Shown piece after piece: positions 1 to 6,913 of a DNA stretch of 62,485 nt. This DNA is from a virus: positions 1 to 62,485 of IMG/VR virus record IMGVR_UViG_3300042691_018704, one strand, 5' to 3'. Both the position numbers and the translations under genes were made by a program. The notes beneath the pieces are model-generated. The model was not told the DNA's origin, did no database searches, and saw only the letters and a program-made list of their open reading frames with translations. Each line of letters opens with the position of its first letter. The first letter of the stretch is position 1.

Positions 1-45
1 TCTTTTGTATAATTGACTTCTTTCTGGTTCAGGGATAATTGCCAT
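1..45 (-). CDS. Start of a leftward gene cut by the window edge (unknown, possibly structural)
   Basis: Fifteen codons are visible, reading MAIIPEPERSQLYKR and then leaving the window. The ATG at 45-43 is chosen because the earlier in-frame-looking ATG at 58-56 runs into a stop after eight codons, and because a TATTTAT promoter motif lies 12 bases upstream (58-66). The downstream product cannot be identified from 15 residues. The opening resembles short N-termini of phage neck proteins, but that is only an impression. Confidence 0.5.
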   Translation of the reverse strand, partial: MAIIPEPERSQLYKR

Positions 46-57
46 AGTCTTTTTTCA

Positions 58-66
58 TATAAATAT
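58..66 (-). promoter_or_regulatory. Putative late promoter motif ATATTTATA
   Basis: Copy of the recurrent nonamer on the minus strand, 12 bases before the partial gene starting at 45. Confidence 0.5.
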
Positions 67-69
67 CAA

Positions 70-885
70 TTACTTTGATAATATATGAATTACTGACTCA
101 CTCGGAAAAGAATATTCACCTTCAACAATAACGGTTTGATTGTTATTCATAATGTAGATTTCTTTAGTACCGTCAAAAATCAGGTAATCTGTCTCGTATT
201 TTTTAACGTTACCAGTATCTGCGAACCTAATAGTCACACCATCATTTAATGTTTTGTAGAAAGGTTTAACTTGAGCGGTTTTAGTATTACCCTCAGTTTT
301 AATTAAAACATCAACACCCGATGTCATATCTTCAGAACTATTTAACCCACCAATCTTTGAAACATTATCGTCACCATAGATCCTTTTCAAAAAATTAACA
401 ACACTATCTTCTCTATTCTCACCTAATTTATGTGTGCGATTAAGTGTTGCCATAATACTATTAAATGTGGATGATTCGGTGTTGAATATTCGTTCTTTGA
501 ATGTGTCAATCACCTTAGCCATTTTTCTTGCTTCAAAAAGTTGGTCGTCTTGTGTTCCATTAAAATTCAAAAGTTGGATACCTCTTGATTTTAATACCTT
601 ATTGATATCTCTAACTAATATGGCGAATGCACTATAATTGGTATTTAACTTATTCAAAACCGATCTACCGGGTCCTTCTAAATTAAAAACTCCTGAAACA
701 GTTTCGGAACCTTTTGGGTGAGTTTGCCATAAATCTTTAAACACCACTTCGAGTGCTTTGTCAATTGCTTCACGATAAATCCACTTTACTTTAGGATTAC
801 GGTTAAACAAATCTTTGTACTTACTAACTTCGGAATAGGAACATTTTGTTACTTTTTCTTCGTTGAGAACAAATGAGTTTTTCAT
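70..885 (-). CDS. Putative PD-(D/E)XK-fold nuclease, 271 aa
   Basis: No exact family is recognised. The C-terminal third carries a pattern typical of the PD-(D/E)XK nuclease fold: an acidic helix around residues 155-170 (GENREDSVVNFLKRIYG), then an Asp at 192 in a beta strand (GVDVLI), then a strand with Gln205-Val206-Lys207 (KTAQVKPF), the Q-x-K variant of the E-x-K motif. The N-terminal half is mostly alpha helical with no motif I can name. The ATG overlaps the stop of the superoxide dismutase gene as TAATG, so the two are probably translationally coupled and made together. The substrate is unknown. The pattern could also occur by chance in a non-nuclease, so the functional call is moderate while the reading frame is secure. 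Confidence 0.55.
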   Translation of the reverse strand: MKNSFVLNEEKVTKCSYSEVSKYKDLFNRNPKVKWIYREAIDKALEVVFKDLWQTHPKGSETVSGVFNLEGPGRSVLNKLNTNYSAFAILVRDINKVLKSRGIQLLNFNGTQDDQLFEARKMAKVIDTFKERIFNTESSTFNSIMATLNRTHKLGENREDSVVNFLKRIYGDDNVSKIGGLNSSEDMTSGVDVLIKTEGNTKTAQVKPFYKTLNDGVTIRFADTGNVKKYETDYLIFDGTKEIYIMNNNQTVIVEGEYSFPSESVIHILSK

Positions 886-1559
886 TATTTAGTTGGTTTA
901 AGTTTCTGATATTCTGAACTTACGAAATCCCAATTTACCACTTTCCAAAAGTTTTTGATATATCGGTCTCTCTCATTTCGGTAGCTAAGATAATACGCAT
1001 GTTCCCAAATGTCAAGCCCCAATAAAATTTTTCCTCCATTTCTAATAATATTCATCTCGGGGTTGTCCTGATTGGGTGTAGATACGACACGTAACCTACC
1101 ACTTTTACCCATAATTAACCAAACCCATCCTGAACCAAACCTGTCTAATGCCACTTTTTCAAACTTTTGTTTGAACTCATCATAAGAACCAAAATCTTTG
1201 TTAATTTTTTCTAATAGTTCTTTAGATGGTTTTGTTTTGTTTGGTGATAACATTTTCCAAAATAGTTGGTGGTTATATACACCACCAGCATTATTCCTAA
1301 TTTTCTTGTTATACCTTGATATTTTTTTAATTAAATCTTCTATTGGGATCATTTTTTCATCCGGTAGAAGTTCATTTAATTTTTTAAGGTAAGTTTTATA
1401 ATGTCCATTATAATGAACATCCATAGTATCTTTACCGATAAAATCTGATAATGAATTTAAGTTATAATCTAATTTTTGTGCTTTATAATTGGCTTCAAAA
1501 ATATTCTTACCATCCAATAAAGATTCTAGTAAATGTATTTTTCTCTCAAGTAGTTTCAT
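885..1559 (-). CDS. sod: Superoxide dismutase, Fe/Mn family, Mn-type signature, 224 aa
   Basis: Converts superoxide to oxygen and hydrogen peroxide. All four metal ligands of the Fe/Mn family are visible: His49 (in HYNGHYKTY), His97 (in NHQLFW), Asp183 and His187 (in DIWEHAYY). The family's C-terminal stretch RNERDRYIKNFWKVVNW is nearly intact. Gln164 in STPNQDNP sits where Mn enzymes place their active-site glutamine, and the residues before NHQLFW are Gly-Gly as in Mn enzymes, so a Mn or cambialistic enzyme is expected. Full length for the family; no signal peptide, so cytoplasmic. A TATTTAT promoter motif lies 4 bases upstream; the next gene overlaps its stop. A metabolic enzyme in a lytic-type phage genome; probably protects infected cells from oxidative stress (inference). 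Confidence 0.93.
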   Translation of the reverse strand: MKLLERKIHLLESLLDGKNIFEANYKAQKLDYNLNSLSDFIGKDTMDVHYNGHYKTYLKKLNELLPDEKMIPIEDLIKKISRYNKKIRNNAGGVYNHQLFWKMLSPNKTKPSKELLEKINKDFGSYDEFKQKFEKVALDRFGSGWVWLIMGKSGRLRVVSTPNQDNPEMNIIRNGGKILLGLDIWEHAYYLSYRNERDRYIKNFWKVVNWDFVSSEYQKLKPTK

Positions 1560-1563
1560 ACCA

Positions 1564-1572
1564 TATAAATAT
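1564..1572 (-). promoter_or_regulatory. Putative late promoter motif ATATTTATA before sod
   Basis: Motif 4 bases before the sod ATG. The flanking bases (TTTCCATTATAAGA then the motif) are the same cassette found between the upstream paralogs, so sod shares their promoter unit. Confidence 0.6.
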
Positions 1573-1574
1573 TC

Positions 1575-1598
1575 TTATAATGGAAAGGTATCACCAAC
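1575..1598 (-). pseudogene. Out-of-frame remnant of the paralog C-terminal tail
   Basis: Read on the minus strand this segment would encode VGDTFPL and a stop, matching the in-frame tails of the copies at 2273-2608 (VDGSFPL) and 2623-2964 (YDGDTFPL). Here it lies after the stop of the 1617-1907 copy. A similar remnant (VENAFPL) lies at 1923-1946 after the 1950-2258 copy. These show that gene and promoter cassette were duplicated together. Confidence 0.55.
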
Positions 1599-1616
1599 TT
1601 CCTCCTACCATGGCAA

Positions 1617-1907
1617 TCACATCTCGAGGATGTTTATACCCTCAATTTGAAAAGTATCTCCAACCCATCTAGATATAAGCGAGTCTAACATAGATTCTTC
1701 CATAGGAAGATAACGAAGAATTTTATTTTTAATATCACGATGAACCCATAAATTTTTATCTCCCAATTCCAGATCACCAAATCCTTCAGGATCCATAAAC
1801 CAAATAGTCCCAAGTTCATCTTTTCTCCATTCATATTTCTTAAACTGAGTTTCCATGAATTTTTTGAAAACTGGATATAACTTTTCTTCTGTTACCTTGA
1901 CTTTCAT
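1617..1907 (-). CDS. Tandem paralog A, unknown function, 96 aa
   Basis: Fifth and last copy in transcription order. It begins MKVKVTEEKLYPVFKKF, contains the central strand-like segment IWFMDPEGFGDLEL, then RYLPMEESMLDSLISRWVG and ends early at ILEM compared with copies C and D. Small, soluble, no signal peptide or membrane segment; probably alpha at the start, beta in the middle, alpha at the end. The missing C-terminal tail persists out of frame downstream (1575-1598). I do not recognise the family. Its position just before sod, with the same promoter cassette, suggests joint late expression. Confidence 0.8.
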   Translation of the reverse strand: MKVKVTEEKLYPVFKKFMETQFKKYEWRKDELGTIWFMDPEGFGDLELGDKNLWVHRDIKNKILRYLPMEESMLDSLISRWVGDTFQIEGINILEM

Positions 1908-1911
1908 ACCA

Positions 1912-1920
1912 TATAAATAT
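1912..1920 (-). promoter_or_regulatory. Putative late promoter motif ATATTTATA before paralog A
   Basis: 4 bases before the ATG at 1907; identical in core and spacing to the sod copy. Confidence 0.6.
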
Positions 1921-1949
1921 TCTTACAATGGAAAGGCATTTTCAACGAT

Positions 1950-2258
1950 TTAAAAATTTGGAAACGATTCTATACTGGTGTTTATACCCTCAATTTGAAA
2001 GGTATCTCCAACCCATCTACCCATAAGTGATTCTAACATATATTCTTCCATAGGAATGTAGCGAAGAATTTGATCTTTAATATCACCATAAACCCATAAA
2101 TCTTCATTGTTTTCCAATTCCAAATGACCAAATCCTTCAGGATCCACAAAATCAATACACCCATATTCATCTTTTGTCCATTCATAATTCTTAAACTGAG
2201 TTTCCATAAATTTTTTGAATACTGGATATAACTTTTCTTCTGTTACTTTAACTTTCAT
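1950..2258 (-). CDS. Tandem paralog B, unknown function, 102 aa
   Basis: Same start block (MKVKVTEEKLYPVFKKF) and the same YIPMEEYMLESLMGRWVGDT block as its neighbours. The central part reads IDFVDPEGFGHLEL and is two residues longer in the loop that follows (ENNEDLW). It ends at ESFPNF, with an alternative tail (VENAFPL) left untranslated after the stop. Closest to copy A through residues 70-95 (WVGDTFQIEGIN is shared), so A and B look like the most recent duplication. Function not recognised. Confidence 0.8.
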   Translation of the reverse strand: MKVKVTEEKLYPVFKKFMETQFKNYEWTKDEYGCIDFVDPEGFGHLELENNEDLWVYGDIKDQILRYIPMEEYMLESLMGRWVGDTFQIEGINTSIESFPNF

Positions 2259-2261
2259 AAT

Positions 2262-2270
2262 GATAAATAT
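2262..2270 (-). promoter_or_regulatory. Putative late promoter motif ATATTTATC before paralog B
   Basis: 3 bases before the ATG at 2258; part of the repeated intergenic cassette. Confidence 0.6.
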
Positions 2271-2272
2271 TC

Positions 2273-2608
2273 TTATAATGGAAAGGATCCATCAACTAAT
2301 GGATAGGATTCGTGTCTTGCCAAAGTGGGGGCTAACCCCTTAACTTGAAGGGTCTCTTCTACCCACTTACTCATAAGTGAGTTTAACATAGATTGTTCCA
2401 TAGGAAGATAAGGAAGTATTTTTTTTCTAATATCACGATAGATCAATAAATCCTTAATGTGTACCAATCCCAAATGACCATACCCTTTAGGATCTGAAAA
2501 CCAAATGTCATCATTCCGATCTTTTCTCCATTCATAATTCTTAAACTGAGTTTCCATAAATTTTTTGAAAACAGGGTATAACTTATCTTCTGTTACTTTA
2601 ACTTTCAT
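2273..2608 (-). CDS. Tandem paralog C, unknown function, 111 aa
   Basis: Shares the N-terminal block (MKVKVTEDKLYPVFKKF) and the C-terminal block YLPMEQSMLNSLMSKWVEET. The central segment is IWFSDPKGYGHLGL. It keeps a full C-terminal tail ending VDGSFPL; the codons for FPL and the stop lie inside the conserved cassette (TTTCCATTATAA) that precedes the next copy. Closest to copy D in the WVEETLQVKGL region. No recognised family; small soluble protein. Confidence 0.82.
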   Translation of the reverse strand: MKVKVTEDKLYPVFKKFMETQFKNYEWRKDRNDDIWFSDPKGYGHLGLVHIKDLLIYRDIRKKILPYLPMEQSMLNSLMSKWVEETLQVKGLAPTLARHESYPLVDGSFPL

Positions 2609-2611
2609 ATT

Positions 2612-2620
2612 GATAAATAT
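2612..2620 (-). promoter_or_regulatory. Putative late promoter motif ATATTTATC before paralog C
   Basis: 3 bases before the ATG at 2608; part of the repeated intergenic cassette. Confidence 0.6.
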
Positions 2621-2622
2621 TC

Positions 2623-2964
2623 TTATAATGGAAAGGTATCACCATCATAAAAACGCGGTATTGTAAATTGGGGTACAGTGGGAACGGTTAACCCTTCAAC
2701 TTGAAGGGTTTCTTCTACCCACTTACTCATAAGTGTTTGTAACATAGATTTTTCCATAGGAATGTAGCGAAGAATTTGATCTTTAATCTCACGATAGATT
2801 AATAACTCTTTATTTTTCAACAATCCCATGTGACCATATCCTTCAGGGTCTATGAACCAAATGGAATCAAATTTACCTTTTCTCCATTCATATTTCTTAA
2901 ACTGAGTTTCCATGAATTTTTTGAATAATGGATATAACTTTTCTTCTGTTACTTTAACTTTCAT
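2623..2964 (-). CDS. Tandem paralog D, unknown function, 113 aa
   Basis: Longest copy. Same start block (here YPLFKKF instead of YPVFKKF), central IWFIDPEGYGHMGL, then YIPMEKSMLQTLMSKWVEET and a tail ending YDGDTFPL. It pairs with copy C by the shared WVEETLQV segment. Its own promoter flank differs: the bases before the motif are a run of T/A instead of TTTCCATTATAAGA, because the upstream copy E has a different tail. Function not recognised. Confidence 0.82.
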   Translation of the reverse strand: MKVKVTEEKLYPLFKKFMETQFKKYEWRKGKFDSIWFIDPEGYGHMGLLKNKELLIYREIKDQILRYIPMEKSMLQTLMSKWVEETLQVEGLTVPTVPQFTIPRFYDGDTFPL

Positions 2965-2967
2965 AAT

Positions 2968-2976
2968 GATAAATAT
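2968..2976 (-). promoter_or_regulatory. Putative late promoter motif ATATTTATC before paralog D
   Basis: 3 bases before the ATG at 2964. Confidence 0.6.
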
Positions 2977-2983
2977 ATTATTA

Positions 2984-3307
2984 TTATCTATTAAGGCTAA
3001 TCAAAACCAACTGTTGAAACTGCGAGAGGGTTATACCCTTAATATTTAAGGTCTCTCCTACCCATCTAGTCATAAGTGATAGGAACATAGATCGTTCCAT
3101 AGGAAGGTAATTAAGGATTTTTTTTGCGGTTTTAGCATAAATTAATAAAGTTTTATCTTTACTCAACGCCAAATAAGAATCTCCTCCGGGACTCATAAAC
3201 AAAACAACATCATAATTATCTTCGATCCATTCATAATTCTTAAACTGAGTTTCCATAAATTTTTTGAAAACAGGGTATAACTTATCTTCTGTTACTTTAA
3301 CTTTCAT
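2984..3307 (-). CDS. Tandem paralog E, unknown function, 107 aa
   Basis: First copy in transcription order and the most divergent. The start block is MKVKVTEDKLYPVFKKF, identical to copy C. The middle reads VVLFMSPGGDSYLAL and the conserved YLPMERSMFLSLMTRWVGET block follows, but the tail (ending LISLNR) has no counterpart in the other copies. It is preceded by the 3' end of the SNF2 helicase gene with only 16 bases between. Function not recognised. Confidence 0.8.
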   Translation of the reverse strand: MKVKVTEDKLYPVFKKFMETQFKNYEWIEDNYDVVLFMSPGGDSYLALSKDKTLLIYAKTAKKILNYLPMERSMFLSLMTRWVGETLNIKGITLSQFQQLVLISLNR

Positions 3308-3310
3308 AAT

Positions 3311-3319
3311 GATAAATAT
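3311..3319 (-). promoter_or_regulatory. Putative late promoter motif ATATTTATC before paralog E
   Basis: 3 bases before the ATG at 3307, in the 16-base gap after the helicase stop. Confidence 0.6.
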
Positions 3320-3323
3320 ATCA

Positions 3324-5078
3324 TTATCTTTTTGTGTTAATCATATTCATGATTTCCTCCACCATATCACCCTTACTTAAATTATCCCCCATAACGGTTT
3401 CAAAGATGTTTTTCTTCTTTTGTAGAATGTTATAAATAATACCCTCAATCGTGTTATCAAAAATAGGATAATATACCAAAACGTTATTTTTTTGACCATA
3501 ACGATAAGCACGATCCTCGGCTTGTGAGTGATCTGACGGTACAAATGACAGGTCATTCATAACAACAACTTCCGCAGATGTTAATGTGATACCAACCCCA
3601 GCTGCTTTAATGTTCCCAACAAACACCATAATATTTTCATCATTTTGGAATTTATCAACGTTATCTTGTCTCATACCTTGAGGCATACTACCATCAAGAC
3701 CAACCGCTTTTTTTCCGAAGTGAGATAAGATAGAGTTTAACGAGTTGGTAAAATTGGTAAAAACAATTACTTTCTTTCCTTGTTCAATAATGTTTTCACA
3801 TAATTCAATTGTTGATTTTACTTTTTCTTCCGATATAACCTGTCTAACCTTCATTAATTTAGTGAATTGTACGGTTAATGAGGTAGATTCTTTAGAGTTA
3901 TCATACCAATCATAATATTCACCCATCAATCGTTCATATTCATAAGATTTCAATTTAAGATAAACGGGTGTGATGATTTTTTCAGGAAGATCCAATACGT
4001 CGGTTTTTAATCTTCTTAATACTTGACGAGATGTTCTATCTCTTAATTCTTCAAGATTTGACGCACCATTAACATTCCAAACTTTTCTATTCCCTACCTT
4101 GAATTGATAACCTTCACAATATCTCATAACATAAGCCATCCAATTCATTGCAACGGGTGAATCAATCAAACTTAATAAGTTATAATAGTTTATTGGTCTT
4201 GATGTCATTGGTGTTCCGGTTAATAACCATAATCTATCAATTTTTTTAACAAAATCGTTAATAAGTTTTGTTCTTTGTGCTTGTGTGTTTTGAATATAAT
4301 GTGCTTCATCAATAATGACCAACCCAAATCCTTCATTCAATATTTGACTTTCTTCCCGATTTTTTGGATCATGAAAGTTTTTCAAAATGTCATAATTTAC
4401 GATAACAAAATCGGCGGATTCCCATTTCTTCCCATCAATAATTACAACCGATCTATCCGTGTAATTTTCAATCTCACGTTGCCAGTTGATCTTCAATGAT
4501 GCAGGACTAATAATTAAAACCTTCTCAACCCCTGTCTCCAACGCAGCAATAATTGTTTGTGTTGTCTTCCCCAAACCCATATCATCGGCAAGAATGTATT
4601 TTTTATTTCCAACTAATTTCTCAATACCTTCTTTTTGGTGTGAAAGAGGCGGTCTATGTGAATACTTTTCATAGTCAATAACAACCTTAACAGAAGTATC
4701 TTTAATAATTCCTGATTTAGGAATCCAAAAATCATATAATTCCTCGTGTTCAAAATACTTACCCCAAATGTGATAAGACGTATCTTTTTCAACCAATAAC
4801 TTCTCAACCCATATTTTGGTTGGAACTTCGGTTAATAATTTTTCATCAGCAAATTTATTGGCAAAATACATATCAAGTTCCACCCATTTTCTTGCAACTT
4901 TTGGAACGGAATCTTTATAAGCCAAGATATATTCCGCTTGGTTTCTTGTTGGATAGAACTTTTTATTGGTATCTTTTTTGATTTTTAATTTAATAATATA
5001 ATTGTTTGCCCCTGAATAACTATCAAGGACATCAAGTGCTCTGATTTCAAGCGGTTGATTGATTTTTATTTCATTCAT
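3324..5078 (-). CDS. SNF2-family DEAH-box helicase / ATPase, 584 aa
   Basis: Superfamily 2 ATPase of the SNF2/Rad54-like group, expected to translocate on duplex DNA and act in replication fork or recombination transactions. Visible motifs (numbered from the chosen Met): motif I DDMGLGKT at 165-172, motif Ia region SPASLKINWQ at 191-200, motif II DEAH at 257-260, motif III LTGTP at 286-290, and a C-terminal RecA domain with DNVDKFQND, VGITLTSA and motif VI EDRAYRYGQ. The N-terminal ~140 residues are accessory. The frame opens further upstream to a TTG at 5108, but the ATG at 5078 (MNEIKINQ) is preferred because the extension overlaps the divergent promoter region. It is transcribed away from the tail genes. 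T4 uses UvsW as its SF2 repair helicase; this protein may fill that role (inference). Confidence 0.9.
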   Translation of the reverse strand: MNEIKINQPLEIRALDVLDSYSGANNYIIKLKIKKDTNKKFYPTRNQAEYILAYKDSVPKVARKWVELDMYFANKFADEKLLTEVPTKIWVEKLLVEKDTSYHIWGKYFEHEELYDFWIPKSGIIKDTSVKVVIDYEKYSHRPPLSHQKEGIEKLVGNKKYILADDMGLGKTTQTIIAALETGVEKVLIISPASLKINWQREIENYTDRSVVIIDGKKWESADFVIVNYDILKNFHDPKNREESQILNEGFGLVIIDEAHYIQNTQAQRTKLINDFVKKIDRLWLLTGTPMTSRPINYYNLLSLIDSPVAMNWMAYVMRYCEGYQFKVGNRKVWNVNGASNLEELRDRTSRQVLRRLKTDVLDLPEKIITPVYLKLKSYEYERLMGEYYDWYDNSKESTSLTVQFTKLMKVRQVISEEKVKSTIELCENIIEQGKKVIVFTNFTNSLNSILSHFGKKAVGLDGSMPQGMRQDNVDKFQNDENIMVFVGNIKAAGVGITLTSAEVVVMNDLSFVPSDHSQAEDRAYRYGQKNNVLVYYPIFDNTIEGIIYNILQKKKNIFETVMGDNLSKGDMVEEIMNMINTKR

Positions 5079-5108
5079 ACTTAAAAGGTAAATATAATAA
5101 ACAATCAA

Positions 5109-5117
5109 GTATTTATC
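5109..5117 (+). promoter_or_regulatory. Putative late promoter motif GTATTTATC at the divergent switch point
   Basis: 3 bases before the ATG at 5121. The 42-base gap between the leftward helicase (5078) and the rightward tail genes must hold both promoters. The minus-strand side has only an imperfect TTACCTTTT box near 5083-5091. Confidence 0.6.
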
Positions 5118-5120
5118 AAT

Positions 5121-5636
5121 ATGGCAGAGCGTAAAGTACCGATAACAAGATTAGGAAAGTTTTTTGGAGCTGAAGACTACGACTTAGATATTGAGATGGG
5201 TCGTGAATGGTTGGAAGGTGATATGAACTTTACTTTGGTTTTATATAAAGTGGATAAAAGTAAAACCAAAAAAGACGATGTTTATGGTGAAGCACCCGAA
5301 GGTGGTATTACCTATCAACCCCCTGTGGAGTTCAAAGCGTATGTTAAGATTGTTGCACCTGAAAACAAATTTATTGGAAACAGTAAGTTAGATCAAATGG
5401 AACCAGGTAACATGACGTTTTCGGTGTATCAAAAAGAATTGGATGAATTAAGTATTGATATAGAATACGGTGATTATATTGCATATTATGAAACGGAATC
5501 AAAAGTAAGGTATTATAGTGTAGCTAATGATGGTCGTGTTACTTCAGATTTGAAACATACTTATGGCGGATATAAACCTTTTTATAGAACATTCGTGGCG
5601 GTACCTGTTAATAGAAATGAATTTAATGGAATATAA
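5121..5636 (+). CDS. Putative neck / head-tail connector protein, 171 aa
   Basis: First gene of the rightward virion block. It opens MAERKVPITRLGKFFGAEDYDLDIEMG and ends with an aromatic-rich segment (GDYIAYYETESKVRYYSV, then YGGYKPFYRTF). A compact, beta-rich protein without signal peptide or membrane segment. Its place directly before the gp15-like gene and the tail sheath mirrors T4 genes 13-14-15-18, so a neck (gp14-like) or head-closure role is plausible. That rests on gene order, not on a recognised domain. Stop and next start are two bases apart. Confidence 0.55.
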   Translation: MAERKVPITRLGKFFGAEDYDLDIEMGREWLEGDMNFTLVLYKVDKSKTKKDDVYGEAPEGGITYQPPVEFKAYVKIVAPENKFIGNSKLDQMEPGNMTFSVYQKELDELSIDIEYGDYIAYYETESKVRYYSVANDGRVTSDLKHTYGGYKPFYRTFVAVPVNRNEFNGI

Positions 5637-5638
5637 TA

Positions 5639-6673
5639 ATGGCGTTACCTAAGAAAATAATACCAACATTACCTTTAGTTGAACCCAAATTTGGACCGGC
5701 TAGAAGGCAAGAACTTCTTGATAAAATCAATGAGGATGGGACATATTTACCAAAATCTATACTTCATGCGGACTTAGATAGAGGATTTTTGGATTTTGTT
5801 AAGGATGAATTACAAATTATAAGTGAAGGAAAAATTGTTCCTACTTTAGATCTTATTATTACAACTCAAAATTGGGCACAATTTACACAAACTTGGGATA
5901 CGCAGGACTTGGATAAAAACGTTTCATTACCATTTGTTACTGTGGTTAGAGTTCCCGAGGTACAATTTGGACAAACATATGGTGGAATGTTCAATATTCC
6001 TAATAGAAGACAATATCAATACGTTGCGGTTCCAACATGGGATGGAACTAGAAAAGGTGTTGATGTTTATTCCATACCACAACCCGTTCCGATTGATATA
6101 ACATATAACGTTTATATTATATGTAACAGAATGAGAGAAGTTAATTCTTTCAATAAAGTTATTATAGAAAAATTCGCATCTCGACAAGCTTATACCGTAA
6201 TAAAAGGACATTATATTCCCATATTAAGGGGTGATATTGTTGATGAATCGGTTATGGATGTTGAGAAAAGAAAATTCTACTTACAAAAATACAGTTTTAC
6301 ACTACAAGGGTTCCTTTTGGACGAAAACGAGTTCCAAGTAAAACCGGCAATTTCAAGACAATTCACTATGTTTGAGTTGGATGGTAAAAAACCAAACCAA
6401 AAAAGAAAAAAATATCCCGATAATCCTGAAACATTTGAAACTACTATTAATTTTAATTCATCTTATACTTCAGATACAAGAACCATACAATATAAAGTGA
6501 ATATGAGTGTTAATGATTCAAGTAATATATCATCGTATTCAACTTACATTAATAATGTTCTCATTACAACACCAATTCTTGAGATAAATTCGGGGGATGT
6601 TCTAAGAACCGATGTTGTGTTAACAGATTCGGGTCAAAATGGATTTATTGTTTATAAAACAGTATTAGTTTAA
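5639..6673 (+). CDS. Tail terminator / sheath-stabilising protein, gp15-like, 344 aa
   Basis: Likely caps the tail tube and sheath and joins tail to head. The middle (residues ~140-235) follows the T4 gp15 layout: PVPIDITYNVYIICNRMRE, a helix FNKVIIEKFASRQAY, a GHYIPI turn, then a charged DVEKRK segment and the strand QKYSFTLQGFLLDE, equivalent to RRRIEWSLTFEVNGWMYP in gp15. The last ~100 residues are an extra beta domain not expected from T4. It precedes the sheath gene, as gene 15 does in T4 apart from genes 16 and 17. Its stop overlaps the stop of the convergent small gene at 6670-6828. Confidence 0.6.
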   Translation: MALPKKIIPTLPLVEPKFGPARRQELLDKINEDGTYLPKSILHADLDRGFLDFVKDELQIISEGKIVPTLDLIITTQNWAQFTQTWDTQDLDKNVSLPFVTVVRVPEVQFGQTYGGMFNIPNRRQYQYVAVPTWDGTRKGVDVYSIPQPVPIDITYNVYIICNRMREVNSFNKVIIEKFASRQAYTVIKGHYIPILRGDIVDESVMDVEKRKFYLQKYSFTLQGFLLDENEFQVKPAISRQFTMFELDGKKPNQKRKKYPDNPETFETTINFNSSYTSDTRTIQYKVNMSVNDSSNISSYSTYINNVLITTPILEINSGDVLRTDVVLTDSGQNGFIVYKTVLV

Positions 6674-6828
6674 TTGTCACCGTATAAATCTTTTTTAGAT
6701 TTACAATTATCTTTAATTAGTTTTTCCAAAAACTTATAAATTTTTAATCCACGGTCGTCACAATATGATTTTAATAAATCATGTGAGGTCTTACTTATTT
6801 TAACGTTTTTGACTTTCTCGGTATCCAT
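6670..6828 (-). CDS. Small ribbon-helix-helix-like DNA-binding protein, 52 aa
   Basis: A reverse-strand gene inside the rightward tail block. It reads MDTEKVKNVKISKTSHDLL and continues KSYCDDRGLKIYKFLEKLI, ending YGDN. The layout, a short basic strand (VKNVKIS), a helix (HDLLKSYCDDRG), a turn and a second helix (KIYKFLEKLIKDN), fits the ribbon-helix-helix (Arc/MetJ) fold of small transcriptional repressors. The stop overlaps the stop of the gp15-like gene by 3 bases; the start lies 122 bases before the sheath ATG. It could regulate the adjacent sheath promoter (inference). No full promoter is clear; GATATTTAACG precedes the start. Confidence 0.72.
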   Translation of the reverse strand: MDTEKVKNVKISKTSHDLLKSYCDDRGLKIYKFLEKLIKDNCKSKKDLYGDN

Positions 6829-6867
6829 ATCGTTAAATATCAAAAAAAGATATTTTTAGTAGAAATA

Positions 6868-6892
6868 AAGATAATGAACTTTATATTATCTT
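6868..6892. terminator. Hairpin with T-run between small gene and tail sheath
   Basis: Inverted repeat AAGATAAT ... ATTATCTT (8 bp, plus a G-T pair) with a ~7-base loop, followed by CGGTTTTT. AT-rich and weak as a terminator; could also be an operator for the small RHH-like protein. Confidence 0.35.
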
Positions 6893-6913
6893 CGGTTTTT
6901 GGTTAAAAGTAAA

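Larger units (their letters stand above)
1564..3319 (-). repeat. Tandem gene array: five paralogs, each preceded by the same promoter cassette
   Basis: Five head-to-tail copies of a ~100-codon gene. The first ~28 codons are almost identical in all copies, the middle (residues ~30-65) diverges, and a second conserved block follows (YLPME.SML.SLM..WV). Intergenic segments of 14-42 bases carry TTTCCATTATAAGA plus a TATTTAT motif 3-4 bases before each ATG; the oldest-looking copy at 2984-3307 has a different upstream flank and tail. Confidence 0.9.

Noticed and set aside
3324-5108. Helicase start at the TTG at 5108
   Set aside because: It adds ten residues through the divergent promoter region; the ATG at 5078 has better context.
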